The notes under the pieces: generated by a model
What the model was told of the DNA's origin: nothing
Databases searched by the model: none
What the model saw: the letters and a program-made list of their open reading frames with translations, nothing else
Assembly (NCBI GenBank): GCA_945957225.1
Contig: CAMFKK010000029.1
Location: 1-13,077 of the forward strand
Origin: an uncultured Sphingobacteriia bacterium
GTDB lineage: Bacteria; Bacteroidota; Bacteroidia; Chitinophagales; Chitinophagaceae
DNA length: 13,077 nt
Direction of reading: 5' to 3'
Part shown: positions 1 to 8,323 of the stretch, in pieces
Numbering within the stretch: position 1 is the stretch's first letter
Layout of the letters: each line of letters opens with the position of its first letter
Made by a program: the position numbers and the translations under genes

Positions 1-2
1 CC

Positions 3-92
3 CATTCTGGTGTATCTGTTTCAGGTTTAACAAGGGATAGAAAAAGCAAAGTCCCAATACAATATGTTAGCATAGTCATCAAAACTAAAAAA
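3..92 (+). CDS. N-terminal fragment of outer-membrane barrel protein (partial, out of frame with the rest)
   Basis: This reading frame is open from the window edge to a TAG at about 135 and has no start codon, so the gene begins upstream, where the signal peptide should lie. It encodes VSVSGLTRDRKSKVPIQYVS followed by IVIKTKK. That is the first half of a carboxypeptidase-regulatory-like domain, the beta-sandwich found at the N-terminus of many Bacteroidota outer-membrane receptors. The second half (KDSSFFGGTITNQEGRFTLS, then GIKNGSYLLEAVLAGY) continues in a different frame from about position 94. The two halves meet at a run of seven A. What is seen is a clean continuation of one domain across a one-base shift. 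Whether this is a real mutation, a phase switch or a sequencing error cannot be told from one sequence. Confidence 0.6.
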
Positions 93-93
93 A
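87..93 (+). other. Seven-A homopolymer at the frame change in the receptor gene
   Basis: Upstream of this run the conserved domain reads in frame 3; from 94 (GAC AGC AGT) it reads in frame 1. Removing one A would give the uninterrupted reading KTKKDSSFFGGTITNQEGRF. Runs of seven T (102-108) and five G (109-113) lie directly downstream, so this stretch is prone to slippage and to sequencing error alike. Confidence 0.7.
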
Positions 94-2355
94 GACAGCA
101 GTTTTTTTGGGGGAACTATTACCAACCAAGAAGGTAGATTTACGCTTAGTGGCATTAAAAACGGGTCTTACTTATTGGAAGCTGTTTTGGCAGGTTATGT
201 AAAGCATCAGCAAGAAATAGTTGTTGGCACACTTAGTGCATATCTTGACCTTGGGTATATAGAACTGACAGAAGATATAAAACAACTAAATGATGTAACG
301 GTTAGTTCATCTACGCAGAAGGAAGGTGTAAATGATAAGATGGATAAAAAAGTCTTCACAGTTGGTAATAATATCTCTCAGGCAGGTGGATCTGTATTGC
401 AAGCCATGCAAAACCTACCTGGGGTAACTGTTCAAGACGGCAAAGTGCAACTTAGAGGCAATGACAAGGTTGCTATTTTAATTGATGGCAAACAAAGTGC
501 CATTACTGGTTTTAATGGACAAACTGGGCTTGATAATTTACCTGCTTCAGCTATTGAACGCATTGAGATCATAAATAATCCTTCTGTAATATACGATGCA
601 AATGGAAATGCCGGAATCATCAACATCATCTATAAGAAAAACAAACAAGAAGGTTTTAACGGAAAGATTGGAATGATGGGAGGGCTTGGCGCTCTTTGGG
701 AAAGACAACCAAACTATCCAACCATCAGGCCACAATATAGTGCAACTCCAAAACTCAATCCATCACTTAGTTTAAACTACCGTAAGAACAAGCTCAATAC
801 CTTCTTACAAGCTGATTGGTTATATACCCAGACCCTAAACCGTAATGAATTTTCTGACAGAACCTATGCAGATGGAACAGTGATCAATCAACAAGTAAAG
901 AGAAACCGCACCACAACTTTTAGTACCGTTAAAACCGGGATTGACTGGACACCAGATGCCTCTAATAGCTTAACGGTATCTGGCTATTTTAACCGTGAGA
1001 AAATTCTGGATGATGGGGATGTACCTTATTTCAATAAAGACTTTTCGCAACGCTTGCGTCTTTGGCAATTTTTGGAAGATGAAGTTAAATATACTGCAAT
1101 AGCTTCTTCTAGTTTCCAGCATAAATTCAAACAACCGGGTCACTTATTAACTGCCGGATTCAACTATACTTTTCACCGAGAAGATGAGCAATATTTCTTT
1201 ACCAATATCATGCCTTCTTACACTGGTAAAGATGCATTCAAGCTGCTATCAGACGAACATGTTTCCGATCTAAATATAGACTATGTAAGACCTTTAAAAC
1301 ACGGCAGGATTGAAACCGGCATGAAATTTAGATACAGGTCCATCCCTACTAACATGCAGTTTTATCCAGGTCTAAACTCACCCATTGACAGCAATGCAGG
1401 AGGTTGGGCTAATTATAAAGAAACCATTCCGGCTATATACGGGAATTATGTATTTGAAAACAACAACATAGAATTGGAAGCTGGTCTGCGCATGGAATAT
1501 GTTAAAGTGGATTATGAAGTAAATCCTTATCACCCTACTTATAGTTCAGATGGATATAATTATGCCCAACCATTTCCAAATGTTCGTTTTGGTTATAAAC
1601 TCAACAGCCACAACAAATTGACTGTCTTTTTAAACCGTAGGGTAGATCGTCCAAATGAAGTTGATATTCGGATTTTCCCCAAGTATGATGAACCGGAATT
1701 ACTCAAAGTTGGCAACCCAACATTGCGTCCACAATTTACAAACAGGCTTGAAATTGGGTACAAATTAGGTTGGCAAAAAGGGAGTTTAACTATTTCTATT
1801 TATCACAATTTGGTTGATGCTACTATTACAAGAATAGCTACTATAGTTCCAGGTAGTACCTTAATCTATAATATTTTTCAAAACACAGATAAAAGCAGCG
1901 CTACTGGTATTGAAGCATTTATGCAACAGGAATTTAGTAAATCTTTTACCGCTAATTTGAGTGGCGCATTGTATCGCAATATCATCAATGCATTTACCAT
2001 TACTAATAAATATCCAATACCAACCACTTATTCCATAGGAGAAGCTTCCATTACCTCTGGAAATCTAAAATTAAATGCATTCTTTAAATTGGCAGGAAAA
2101 ACTGATCTTCAATTTACAGCTGTTTGGTTAGCGCCAGATATTATTCCTCAAGGAAAAATAGCATCACGATTTTCAATTGATTTGGGAGCCAAGAAACAAA
2201 TCCAAAAAGGCAAGGGAGAGCTTTTCTTGAACGCCTCCGACCTCTTCAATACTTTGGTTTTGAATAAAGATATATTAGGTAATGGATTCACATTAAGAAG
2301 TTCCGATTATTTAGAAACTCAAGTAATTAGGATTGGGTACAGTTACAAGTTTTAA
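94..2355 (+). CDS. Outer-membrane plug and beta-barrel protein, TonB-dependent-receptor-like (5' part frameshifted)
   Basis: The frame is open from after a TAG at 73-75 to TAA at 2353-2355. No convincing start exists: the first TTG is at 175 and the first ATG well inside the plug, so position 94 marks where the domain resumes rather than a true start. Domains in order are the rest of a carboxypeptidase-regulatory-like repeat (to about 290), a plug domain (about 292-633, with LQAMQNLPGVTVQDGKVQLR, ILIDGK and IERIEIINNPSVIYDANGNA), then a barrel of alternating strands ending in the aromatic IRIGYSYKF typical of outer-membrane barrels. It resembles the outer-membrane barrel family found widely in Bacteroidota, probably TonB-linked uptake of an unknown ligand. 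No TonB box is visible, but the N-terminus is missing. No SusD partner follows; the next gene is convergent. If the A-run is intact in the living cell, translation from upstream would stop early and the gene would be inactive. Family call is firm; the substrate is unknown. Confidence 0.85.
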   Translation, partial: DSSFFGGTITNQEGRFTLSGIKNGSYLLEAVLAGYVKHQQEIVVGTLSAYLDLGYIELTEDIKQLNDVTVSSSTQKEGVNDKMDKKVFTVGNNISQAGGSVLQAMQNLPGVTVQDGKVQLRGNDKVAILIDGKQSAITGFNGQTGLDNLPASAIERIEIINNPSVIYDANGNAGIINIIYKKNKQEGFNGKIGMMGGLGALWERQPNYPTIRPQYSATPKLNPSLSLNYRKNKLNTFLQADWLYTQTLNRNEFSDRTYADGTVINQQVKRNRTTTFSTVKTGIDWTPDASNSLTVSGYFNREKILDDGDVPYFNKDFSQRLRLWQFLEDEVKYTAIASSSFQHKFKQPGHLLTAGFNYTFHREDEQYFFTNIMPSYTGKDAFKLLSDEHVSDLNIDYVRPLKHGRIETGMKFRYRSIPTNMQFYPGLNSPIDSNAGGWANYKETIPAIYGNYVFENNNIELEAGLRMEYVKVDYEVNPYHPTYSSDGYNYAQPFPNVRFGYKLNSHNKLTVFLNRRVDRPNEVDIRIFPKYDEPELLKVGNPTLRPQFTNRLEIGYKLGWQKGSLTISIYHNLVDATITRIATIVPGSTLIYNIFQNTDKSSATGIEAFMQQEFSKSFTANLSGALYRNIINAFTITNKYPIPTTYSIGEASITSGNLKLNAFFKLAGKTDLQFTAVWLAPDIIPQGKIASRFSIDLGAKKQIQKGKGELFLNASDLFNTLVLNKDILGNGFTLRSSDYLETQVIRIGYSYKF

Positions 2356-2373
2356 AGAGGTTGCAATAATGAT

Positions 2374-2415
2374 AAAAAAAAAGCAGCTATCAATTTTGAT
2401 TCATAACTGCTTTTT
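2374..2415 (-). terminator. Hairpin terminator between convergent genes
   Basis: The arms 2378-2386 (AAAAAGCAG) and 2407-2415 (CTGCTTTTT) pair perfectly. The pairing continues inward through 2388-2390/2403-2405 and 2392-2394/2399-2401. On the minus-strand RNA the 2387/2406 position is a G-U wobble, whereas on the plus strand it is a C-A mismatch. The minus-strand transcript also ends in nine T (2374-2382). It therefore fits best as the terminator of the efflux operon, and could also stop the plus-strand receptor transcript, whose stop codon is about 20 bases away. Confidence 0.75.
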
Positions 2416-2482
2416 AAATTGAGTATTGTTGATAATTATTTCTAGCCTTCTATTTTTACTAATTTCTGATGGTTTAATTTTA

Positions 2483-3895
2483 TCAATTCCAGCCTCCTCC
2501 AAGAGATCGGTATATATTAACCTTGGCTTGTAACTGTTTTAATTTAGTTTCTAACAATTCAATTCTTGAGTCTAGTGCTTCACGCTGAGTTAGAAGTACT
2601 TCTATATAATCTGCTTTTGTAGAAATAAACAATTTGTTTGAAATGTCTACAGACTGATTGAGAATCTCAACCTCTTTAAATTTAGTATCATAACTTTTTT
2701 TATAATTGTTAATCATTGACAAATGATTAGCCACTTCTATAAAAGCACTAAGAATGGTGCGTTCATACTGATAGGCAGAAATAATCTGCTTTTCATTGGC
2801 ATTTTTGTAAGCTGCAATGATGCCGTTTTTATTGATCAATGGCCCAATAGCGTCTCCCACTAAATTAAACAACAGAGATTCTGGGCTAAATACAAAACTA
2901 GGATTGAATGCAGTAAATCCTGTTCCTGCACTTAACCTAAATGATGGATAAAAATTAGCTCTGGCAACCTGCACATCCAGTTTAGATGCAGCTAATGCCA
3001 ATTCTGCTTGTCGAATATCTGGACGATTTAACAATAACTGGGATGGAATACCACTTTGTACCATTTCTATGGGTATATCATTTAACAAAATACTTGTTCT
3101 AGCAACATGCTGTGTATATCTACCAGCTAGAAAATTGATTTTATTTTCCGTTTCTACAATTTTCTGTTGAATATCATACTGCAAATTTTGTGTATGTAAT
3201 AATTGCGCCTCAAATCGGTTAACTGCTAGCTGTGAAACTTTAGCTGCTTCCTTCTCCAACTTTACCATGTGCAAGGCATTTTTTTGCAATTCAATGTTCT
3301 GTTGCACTATTGACATCATATTGTCCAAAGCCAATAATTCATAGTAGGAACTGGAAATTTCAGCAATCATATTGGTTACAATAAAATTCTTTCCCTCAAT
3401 GGTTGAAAGGTATTTTAGTGTGGCTGATTTTTTGGAATTCCTCAGTTTTTTCCAGACATCCAATTCCCAAGAAGCATAAACTCCAACCCTAAACTCACCT
3501 ATGTGTTTTGGTGCTTTATCTGGATTTGCTTTTAAATCTTCTTCTGAAAGACCATCCCAGGTATATCTTCCTGTTTTATCTACTCCTGCAACCCCAGCAA
3601 TATTGACAAAGGGTAAATATTCCCCTTTTCTTGCCAGAATCTCATTATTATCCATTTCAATTTCTCTAAGTGCAATATTTAATTCTTGATTGTTCTTTAA
3701 TGCTGAATCAATCAGAGCAATCAAATAAGGATCCGAAAAGTACTGACGCCATTTGATAGATGCAATATTGGTAGTATCCTGTGCATTGTTATAATAAGCT
3801 GGTACTTTATTTTCTTCTTGCTTGCTAACAAGTGCCGGAATTTTACAGGCACTAAAAAAAATGATAGCAATTAAGATAATGATGTTATTCTTCAT
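2483..3895 (-). CDS. Outer-membrane efflux channel lipoprotein (TolC/OprM/NodT family)
   Basis: This 470-residue protein is the outer-membrane exit duct of a tripartite RND pump. Residues 1-17 form a lipoprotein signal ending in FFSAC, with Cys17 as the lipidation site; Phe at -3 is slightly unusual. Two outer-membrane efflux repeats follow, with long helices that form the periplasmic barrel. The family-typical stretch QLLLNRPDIRQAELALAASK, followed by a conserved A-x-FYPS segment, starts the second repeat near residue 280. The protein ends in YRSLGGGWN, the usual C-terminus of this family. Length is normal. It is the last gene of the operon: its ATG lies inside the end of the pump gene (11-base overlap) and a strong Shine-Dalgarno precedes it. 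The overlap implies translational coupling and a dedicated partnership with the upstream pump and adaptor. Substrate is not determinable. Confidence 0.95.
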   Translation of the reverse strand: MKNNIIILIAIIFFSACKIPALVSKQEENKVPAYYNNAQDTTNIASIKWRQYFSDPYLIALIDSALKNNQELNIALREIEMDNNEILARKGEYLPFVNIAGVAGVDKTGRYTWDGLSEEDLKANPDKAPKHIGEFRVGVYASWELDVWKKLRNSKKSATLKYLSTIEGKNFIVTNMIAEISSSYYELLALDNMMSIVQQNIELQKNALHMVKLEKEAAKVSQLAVNRFEAQLLHTQNLQYDIQQKIVETENKINFLAGRYTQHVARTSILLNDIPIEMVQSGIPSQLLLNRPDIRQAELALAASKLDVQVARANFYPSFRLSAGTGFTAFNPSFVFSPESLLFNLVGDAIGPLINKNGIIAAYKNANEKQIISAYQYERTILSAFIEVANHLSMINNYKKSYDTKFKEVEILNQSVDISNKLFISTKADYIEVLLTQREALDSRIELLETKLKQLQAKVNIYRSLGGGWN

Positions 3896-6800
3896 TTTTC
3901 TGCCTCCTTATTCTTTTAATGATATTTTTTATCTGTTTAGCAAGTTTGGTATCTTCCCTATTTTCTACAAAATTCTCTGTTAATGGATTTAGATCTTCTC
4001 CTTTAATCAGAGACCTACCCTCCTGAAGTTTTGCAAAAATGTAATAAAGGCCTGGAATGATAATGACACCAAAAACGGTTCCAAACAACATTCCACCAAG
4101 AGCTGATGCGCCAATGGTATGATTCCCTACTGCACCAGGTCCTTTTGCTAATACAAGTGGAATTAAGCCTGCAATAAATGCAAAGGAAGTCATGAGGATG
4201 GGGCGGAATCTAGCTTTTGCCCCAGCAATAGCTGATTCCAGAATAGTGGCACCCTGATTGTTTTTTTGAACCGCATACTCTACAATCAATACGGCGTTCT
4301 TACCCAGCAATCCTACAAGCATGATAAGACCCACCTGTGCATACACATCATTTGACAAATTCATTGCCTTTAATAAGAAGAAAGATCCAAAAATACCAGG
4401 GAAGATGGAAAGCAAAACCGCCATAGGAAGTAAAAAACTTTCGTATTGTGCCGATAAAATGATGTAGACAAAAAAGATCACAACCAAGAAAATATAAAGC
4501 GCTTCATTTCCTCTTCTTGATTCATCATAAGAGATTCCTTCCCATGCTATATCGTATCCCCTAGGCAATGAGGTCTTGGCCACTTCTTTAATTGCTTCAA
4601 TGGCATCTCCAGAAGAATAGCCTTTTGCAGGAACACCACTAATCAAGGATGAGATATAAAGATTATATCTGGAAATTTCATTGGGCCCCTGCGTTTTTTT
4701 AATACTCATAAATGCAGAGTAAGGAACCATTTCTCCTTTCTCATTCTTTATAAACATGTTTAAAATGTCAGATGGCTGTTTTCTGAATTCAGGAGAAGAT
4801 TGCGTGTATACTTTATAATAGTTGTTAAACCGGATAAATCCTTGTTCATAAGTACTACCCACCATAATGTTTAGGTTCTCCATGGCTTCGCCAATAGATA
4901 CCCCTTTTTGCATGGCTAAATTGTTGTCAATTAAAATCTCGTACTGAGGATATTTTGCAGAATAAAAAGCAAACAATCCACTGAGTTCTTTTCGCTTTTT
5001 TAGTGCTTCAACAAATTCAGCGTTAACCTTATCAAACTCTTGATAATCCACATCACTCCCCTTGTCTAATAACCTTAAAGAGAATCCATCTGATGTTCCA
5101 TATCCGGGAACTGCTGGCGGTTCAAAGTATTCTATGTTTGCTGGAAGATCTTTTGCTTTTTCTTCTAACTCATGAATCACTTCTTTTACGTTGTGCTTTC
5201 TTTCTGACCAATCTTTTAGGTTAATCAAACAAGTTCCCGCATTTGACCCTCTACCTTCTGTTAGAATTTCATAACCAGCTAGAGAAGTCACAGAAGAAAC
5301 CCCTTCTACCTCTTTAGCAATCAATTGAAGTTTTCTTGATATTTCATTGGTACGCTCTAATGTAGTACCAGGTGGGGTTTGAATAATGGCATAAATTTGA
5401 CCCTGGTCTTCATTTGGTATAAATCCTGCAGGAAGCACTTTATTCACTCCCATGATGCCAAATCCAAAAGCTAATAAAATACCAAAAGTCACTACTTTTC
5501 TATTGACTATTAACCCTAATATCTTTTCATATTTGCCGGTAGCTTTGTCAAAAGTTTTATTAAACCAGTTTAAGAAAAGATTGATAGGTGTATTTCGCTT
5601 TTTTTGTCCATGTGTATTTTTCAGTAAGATGGCACACAAAACTGGAGTTAGTGTTAAAGCCACAAAGCCTGAAATGACAATAGAACTAGCCATTGTAAGG
5701 GAGAACTGTCTATACAATACGCCAACTGGACCTGTCATAAAGCTTACAGGAATAAAAACAGAAGCCATTACTAGGGTTATTGCAATAATGGCACCTCCAA
5801 TTTCAAGGACCACTTTTTTTACTGCTGCATATGGCGAAATATTTTCCTCTTCCATTTTTACGTGAACCGCTTCTACTACCACAATGGCATCATCTACCAC
5901 TATCCCAATAGCTAATACAAGTGCAAATAAGGTAATCAGGTTGATGCTTATTCCAAATGCATTCATTATGACAAATGCACCAATTAAGGAAACTGGAACC
6001 GCTAGAATGGGAATGATAGTTGAGCGCCAATCTCCTAAAAAAATAAACACTACAAAAGCAACCAGTATAAAAGCTTCTACCAATGTATGCAATACCTTTT
6101 CAATAGAGGCATCTACAAATTTGCTTACGTCATAATTGATTTCATAATCAATACCAGGAGGGAAGTCTTTTTTTAGTTCTTGAAGTTTTGCTTTTACATC
6201 CTCAATTACATATTTGGCATTACTTCCCGGATTTTGTTTTAACACCAATGAGGCAGAAGGGTGTCCGTCTTTATTGGAATAAATGTCTACAAACTCAGAA
6301 CCAACTTCTACTTTAGCTAAATCCTTTAATTTTAAAATCTCTCCATCTGCGTTGGCCCTAATAACAATATTATCATATTGTTCAGGTGTATTATACCATC
6401 CTTTATAAGTGAATACGTATTCCTGTGATTGGGCTGTTTTACCTGAACTCAAACCCACACGGCCTGGTCTAGCCAAAACACTTTGCTCGTCAATTGATTT
6501 TAATACATCCTTAGCAGAAATATTATAAGCACGCATCCTTTCTGGATTTAACCAAACACGAATGGCAAAAGAACGGCTACCAATGGCCTGAGCAAATCCC
6601 ATTCCTTTAATCCGTTGTAGTTCTGGAAGGATAAAAGTATTTGCATAGTTGAACAAGAATTTTTCGTCTACACTATTGTCCTTACTGTAGAGGTTCAGGT
6701 ACATCAACATACTCGGTTGCAAAGGAGCAATGATAACACCCTCACGTTGTACCAGTGGCGGAAGATTGGTCATTACCTGGTCAACCCTTGACTTTACCCT

Positions 6801-7115
6801 TACTGCTGCAAGGGTTGGGTCTGTGCCAGGTTCAAAAATTACTTCAATGCTTGCTTCACTAGCACTAGTTGCATCGGAAAGCATATACTGCATTCCTTGC
6901 ACACCATTGATGGCCCGTTCTAATATGGTTAGGGTTGATTTTACCAATACGTCTGCATTGGACCCAGGGAACTCAATAGCAATATTCACCCTAGGTGGTG
7001 CTATTTCAGGAAACTGAGCAATGGGCGATTTGCTAATTGCTATGAAACCCAAAAAAACAATTGCTAATGATAAGGCAATGGCTAGTACTGGTCTTTTTAT
7101 AAAATGATTAAACAT
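3885..7115 (-). CDS. RND multidrug efflux transporter, inner-membrane pump (HAE-1/AcrB type)
   Basis: This 1076-residue protein is the proton-driven inner-membrane pump of an RND tripartite system, and its length is normal for the family. Membrane segment 1 is at about 10-28, followed by the first large periplasmic porter region. The second membrane bundle begins near 340 and carries GIVVDDAIVVVE with the proton-relay aspartates at 408-409. A second periplasmic half spans about 565-870, and the last membrane bundle starts near 873. GLLGKNAVLIVEY places the relay lysine at 939, and RFRPILMTS places Arg971; both match the AcrB relay. The segment with GYSSGDAIEAIKE is typical of the drug-exporting (HAE-1) branch rather than the heavy-metal (CusA) branch. 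An unusual basic C-terminal tail (IKNIIKRIRRQKNEE) follows the last membrane segment. It lies 21 bases downstream of the adaptor gene and overlaps the channel gene. No Shine-Dalgarno is seen. The family is certain; the drug range is unknown. Confidence 0.97.
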   Translation of the reverse strand: MFNHFIKRPVLAIALSLAIVFLGFIAISKSPIAQFPEIAPPRVNIAIEFPGSNADVLVKSTLTILERAINGVQGMQYMLSDATSASEASIEVIFEPGTDPTLAAVRVKSRVDQVMTNLPPLVQREGVIIAPLQPSMLMYLNLYSKDNSVDEKFLFNYANTFILPELQRIKGMGFAQAIGSRSFAIRVWLNPERMRAYNISAKDVLKSIDEQSVLARPGRVGLSSGKTAQSQEYVFTYKGWYNTPEQYDNIVIRANADGEILKLKDLAKVEVGSEFVDIYSNKDGHPSASLVLKQNPGSNAKYVIEDVKAKLQELKKDFPPGIDYEINYDVSKFVDASIEKVLHTLVEAFILVAFVVFIFLGDWRSTIIPILAVPVSLIGAFVIMNAFGISINLITLFALVLAIGIVVDDAIVVVEAVHVKMEEENISPYAAVKKVVLEIGGAIIAITLVMASVFIPVSFMTGPVGVLYRQFSLTMASSIVISGFVALTLTPVLCAILLKNTHGQKKRNTPINLFLNWFNKTFDKATGKYEKILGLIVNRKVVTFGILLAFGFGIMGVNKVLPAGFIPNEDQGQIYAIIQTPPGTTLERTNEISRKLQLIAKEVEGVSSVTSLAGYEILTEGRGSNAGTCLINLKDWSERKHNVKEVIHELEEKAKDLPANIEYFEPPAVPGYGTSDGFSLRLLDKGSDVDYQEFDKVNAEFVEALKKRKELSGLFAFYSAKYPQYEILIDNNLAMQKGVSIGEAMENLNIMVGSTYEQGFIRFNNYYKVYTQSSPEFRKQPSDILNMFIKNEKGEMVPYSAFMSIKKTQGPNEISRYNLYISSLISGVPAKGYSSGDAIEAIKEVAKTSLPRGYDIAWEGISYDESRRGNEALYIFLVVIFFVYIILSAQYESFLLPMAVLLSIFPGIFGSFFLLKAMNLSNDVYAQVGLIMLVGLLGKNAVLIVEYAVQKNNQGATILESAIAGAKARFRPILMTSFAFIAGLIPLVLAKGPGAVGNHTIGASALGGMLFGTVFGVIIIPGLYYIFAKLQEGRSLIKGEDLNPLTENFVENREDTKLAKQIKNIIKRIRRQKNEE
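3903..3909 (-). promoter_or_regulatory. Strong Shine-Dalgarno (AAGGAGG) for the efflux channel gene
   Basis: On the minus strand AAGGAGG ends seven bases before the ATG at 3895. It lies within the last codons of the pump gene, encoding the Arg-Arg of RRQKNEE. Other genes here lack such a site, as is usual in Bacteroidota. It decides the start of the channel gene and may allow re-initiation by ribosomes finishing the pump. Confidence 0.65.
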
Positions 7116-7136
7116 GCTTGCTTGATTTACTTGCCA

Positions 7137-8222
7137 TTACTCGGCGTGAATATTTTTGATTTCAGCCATTTCTTTTACAAGTGAAACATAGTTAAACTTG
7201 ATTTTTTCATTATTCTTTACTTTACCCAAACCCTCTAATAGAATTTTATCGGATGGCTTTAATCCAGATGCTACTACATATAGATGAGAGATTTCTTGTG
7301 CAATAGTAATTTGGCTTGATGTGATCACCCCTTTCTCATCTACTTTATATACGTATTTTTTATCCAGCACATCAAATGTTGATTTTTGTGGAATAATGAT
7401 GGCGTTTTTAAGTTTTATCGGCATCATAATATTTCCAGTTTCACCATGTCTTAAAATTCCTTTTGGATTTGGGAATGAAGCTCTAAATGCAATATTGCCC
7501 GTTTCATTATTAAAATCAGCTTCAATGGTTTCTACATAACCTGTTGTTTCAAAAATTTCCTTATTGGCCATTTGCAAGAACACTTTTTGCTTTTCTTTTG
7601 ACTTTACTTTTTTGATATAATCCAAATACTCTGACTCAGCCACATTAAAATAAACCCACATTTTACTATTATCAGAAAGACTAGTCAGCAATTCGCCTTC
7701 ATCAACCAAACTTCCAAGTCGTGTTTGAAACTTGTCCATGATCCCATCAAATGGCGCACGGATTTCAGTGAAGTCAAGATGTGTTTGAGCCAATTGTAAT
7801 TCTGCCTTTGCTTTATCAAGCTTGGCTTTAGCCATGGCTAACTCACTTGTAGAAACCACGTTGTTCTCCGCTAATCCCTTTGTGTTTTTAAATTCTATTT
7901 CAGCAAAATTTAGTTCCGCTCTTGCTTTTGCTACCTCTGCTTCATAGATGGATGGCAGTAGTTTGAACATTAACTGTCCTTTTTTCACAAACTGACCTTC
8001 GTCTACAAATATTTTTTGCAAATAGCCCTTCTCCTGGGATCTAAGTTCTATATGGTTGGCAGAATGAATCTGAGCCACGTATTCCATATAAATGGTAGTA
8101 TCCGTTTGAATAGGGCTAGTCACTTTAAAGGTTGATTCTGTTACTGATTCTGCTTTATGCTCTGAACATGATACAACAAACAGGATAGATGCCAAATAGG
8201 CAATAGATAAGCGTCTTCTCAT
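7137..8222 (-). CDS. RND efflux periplasmic adaptor lipoprotein (membrane fusion protein, AcrA type)
   Basis: The adaptor links the inner-membrane pump to the outer-membrane channel. I start it at the ATG at 8222 (361 residues). From there the protein opens with MRRRLSIAYLASILFVVSCS, a lipoprotein signal with lipobox VVSC and Cys19. The longer frame to 8297 opens with TTG inside a palindrome and adds 25 residues that spoil the signal. A lipoyl-like half-motif (GYLQKIFVDEGQFVKKGQ) is at 67-83. An alpha-helical hairpin rich in Ala, Lys and Glu spans about 92-150, and the second lipoyl half (FTEIRAPFDGIMDK) is at 151-164. Beta-barrel and membrane-proximal domains run to the end (LRHGETGNIMMPI, then IIPQKSTFD). 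It is first in the three-gene efflux operon. No Shine-Dalgarno is visible. Its leader contains two hairpins that may control expression. No regulator gene sits beside the operon. Confidence 0.93.
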   Translation of the reverse strand: MRRRLSIAYLASILFVVSCSEHKAESVTESTFKVTSPIQTDTTIYMEYVAQIHSANHIELRSQEKGYLQKIFVDEGQFVKKGQLMFKLLPSIYEAEVAKARAELNFAEIEFKNTKGLAENNVVSTSELAMAKAKLDKAKAELQLAQTHLDFTEIRAPFDGIMDKFQTRLGSLVDEGELLTSLSDNSKMWVYFNVAESEYLDYIKKVKSKEKQKVFLQMANKEIFETTGYVETIEADFNNETGNIAFRASFPNPKGILRHGETGNIMMPIKLKNAIIIPQKSTFDVLDKKYVYKVDEKGVITSSQITIAQEISHLYVVASGLKPSDKILLEGLGKVKNNEKIKFNYVSLVKEMAEIKNIHAE

Positions 8223-8246
8223 TAAATTAATTTTGACTAATGGATG

Positions 8247-8309
8247 AATACAAGAATAAAATACAGGACATGGAAATGCCTGTAGATGGATACGCAAGAA
8301 GTTTGCGTA
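8247..8309 (-). promoter_or_regulatory. Two-hairpin leader ahead of the efflux adaptor gene (possible attenuator or terminator)
   Basis: In the transcribed (minus) direction the first element is a 19-base palindrome, arms 8303-8309 and 8291-8297 (TTGCGTA/TACGCAA on the plus strand) with a five-base spacer. Six bases later comes a second hairpin, arms 8279-8284 and 8262-8267 (CCTGTA/TACAGG), extended by three more pairs (8276-8278 with 8269-8271) around one bulged base and a four-base loop. It is followed directly by TTTTATTCTT. The second hairpin with its T-rich tail resembles an intrinsic terminator. It could end the transcript of the small upstream gene or act as an attenuator for the efflux genes. 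The first palindrome could equally be a protein-binding operator. Confidence 0.45.
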
Positions 8310-8323
8310 AGATTAGAATAATG

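Noticed and set aside
5452..6135. Plus-strand open frames inside the RND pump gene (also 6730-7017 and 3501-3689)
   Set aside because: They lie opposite certain coding sequence and have no domain features or start signals of their own.
8223..8297. 25-residue N-terminal extension of the efflux adaptor from a TTG at 8297
   Set aside because: It starts inside a palindrome, precedes a perfect lipoprotein signal that begins at 8222, and would destroy it.
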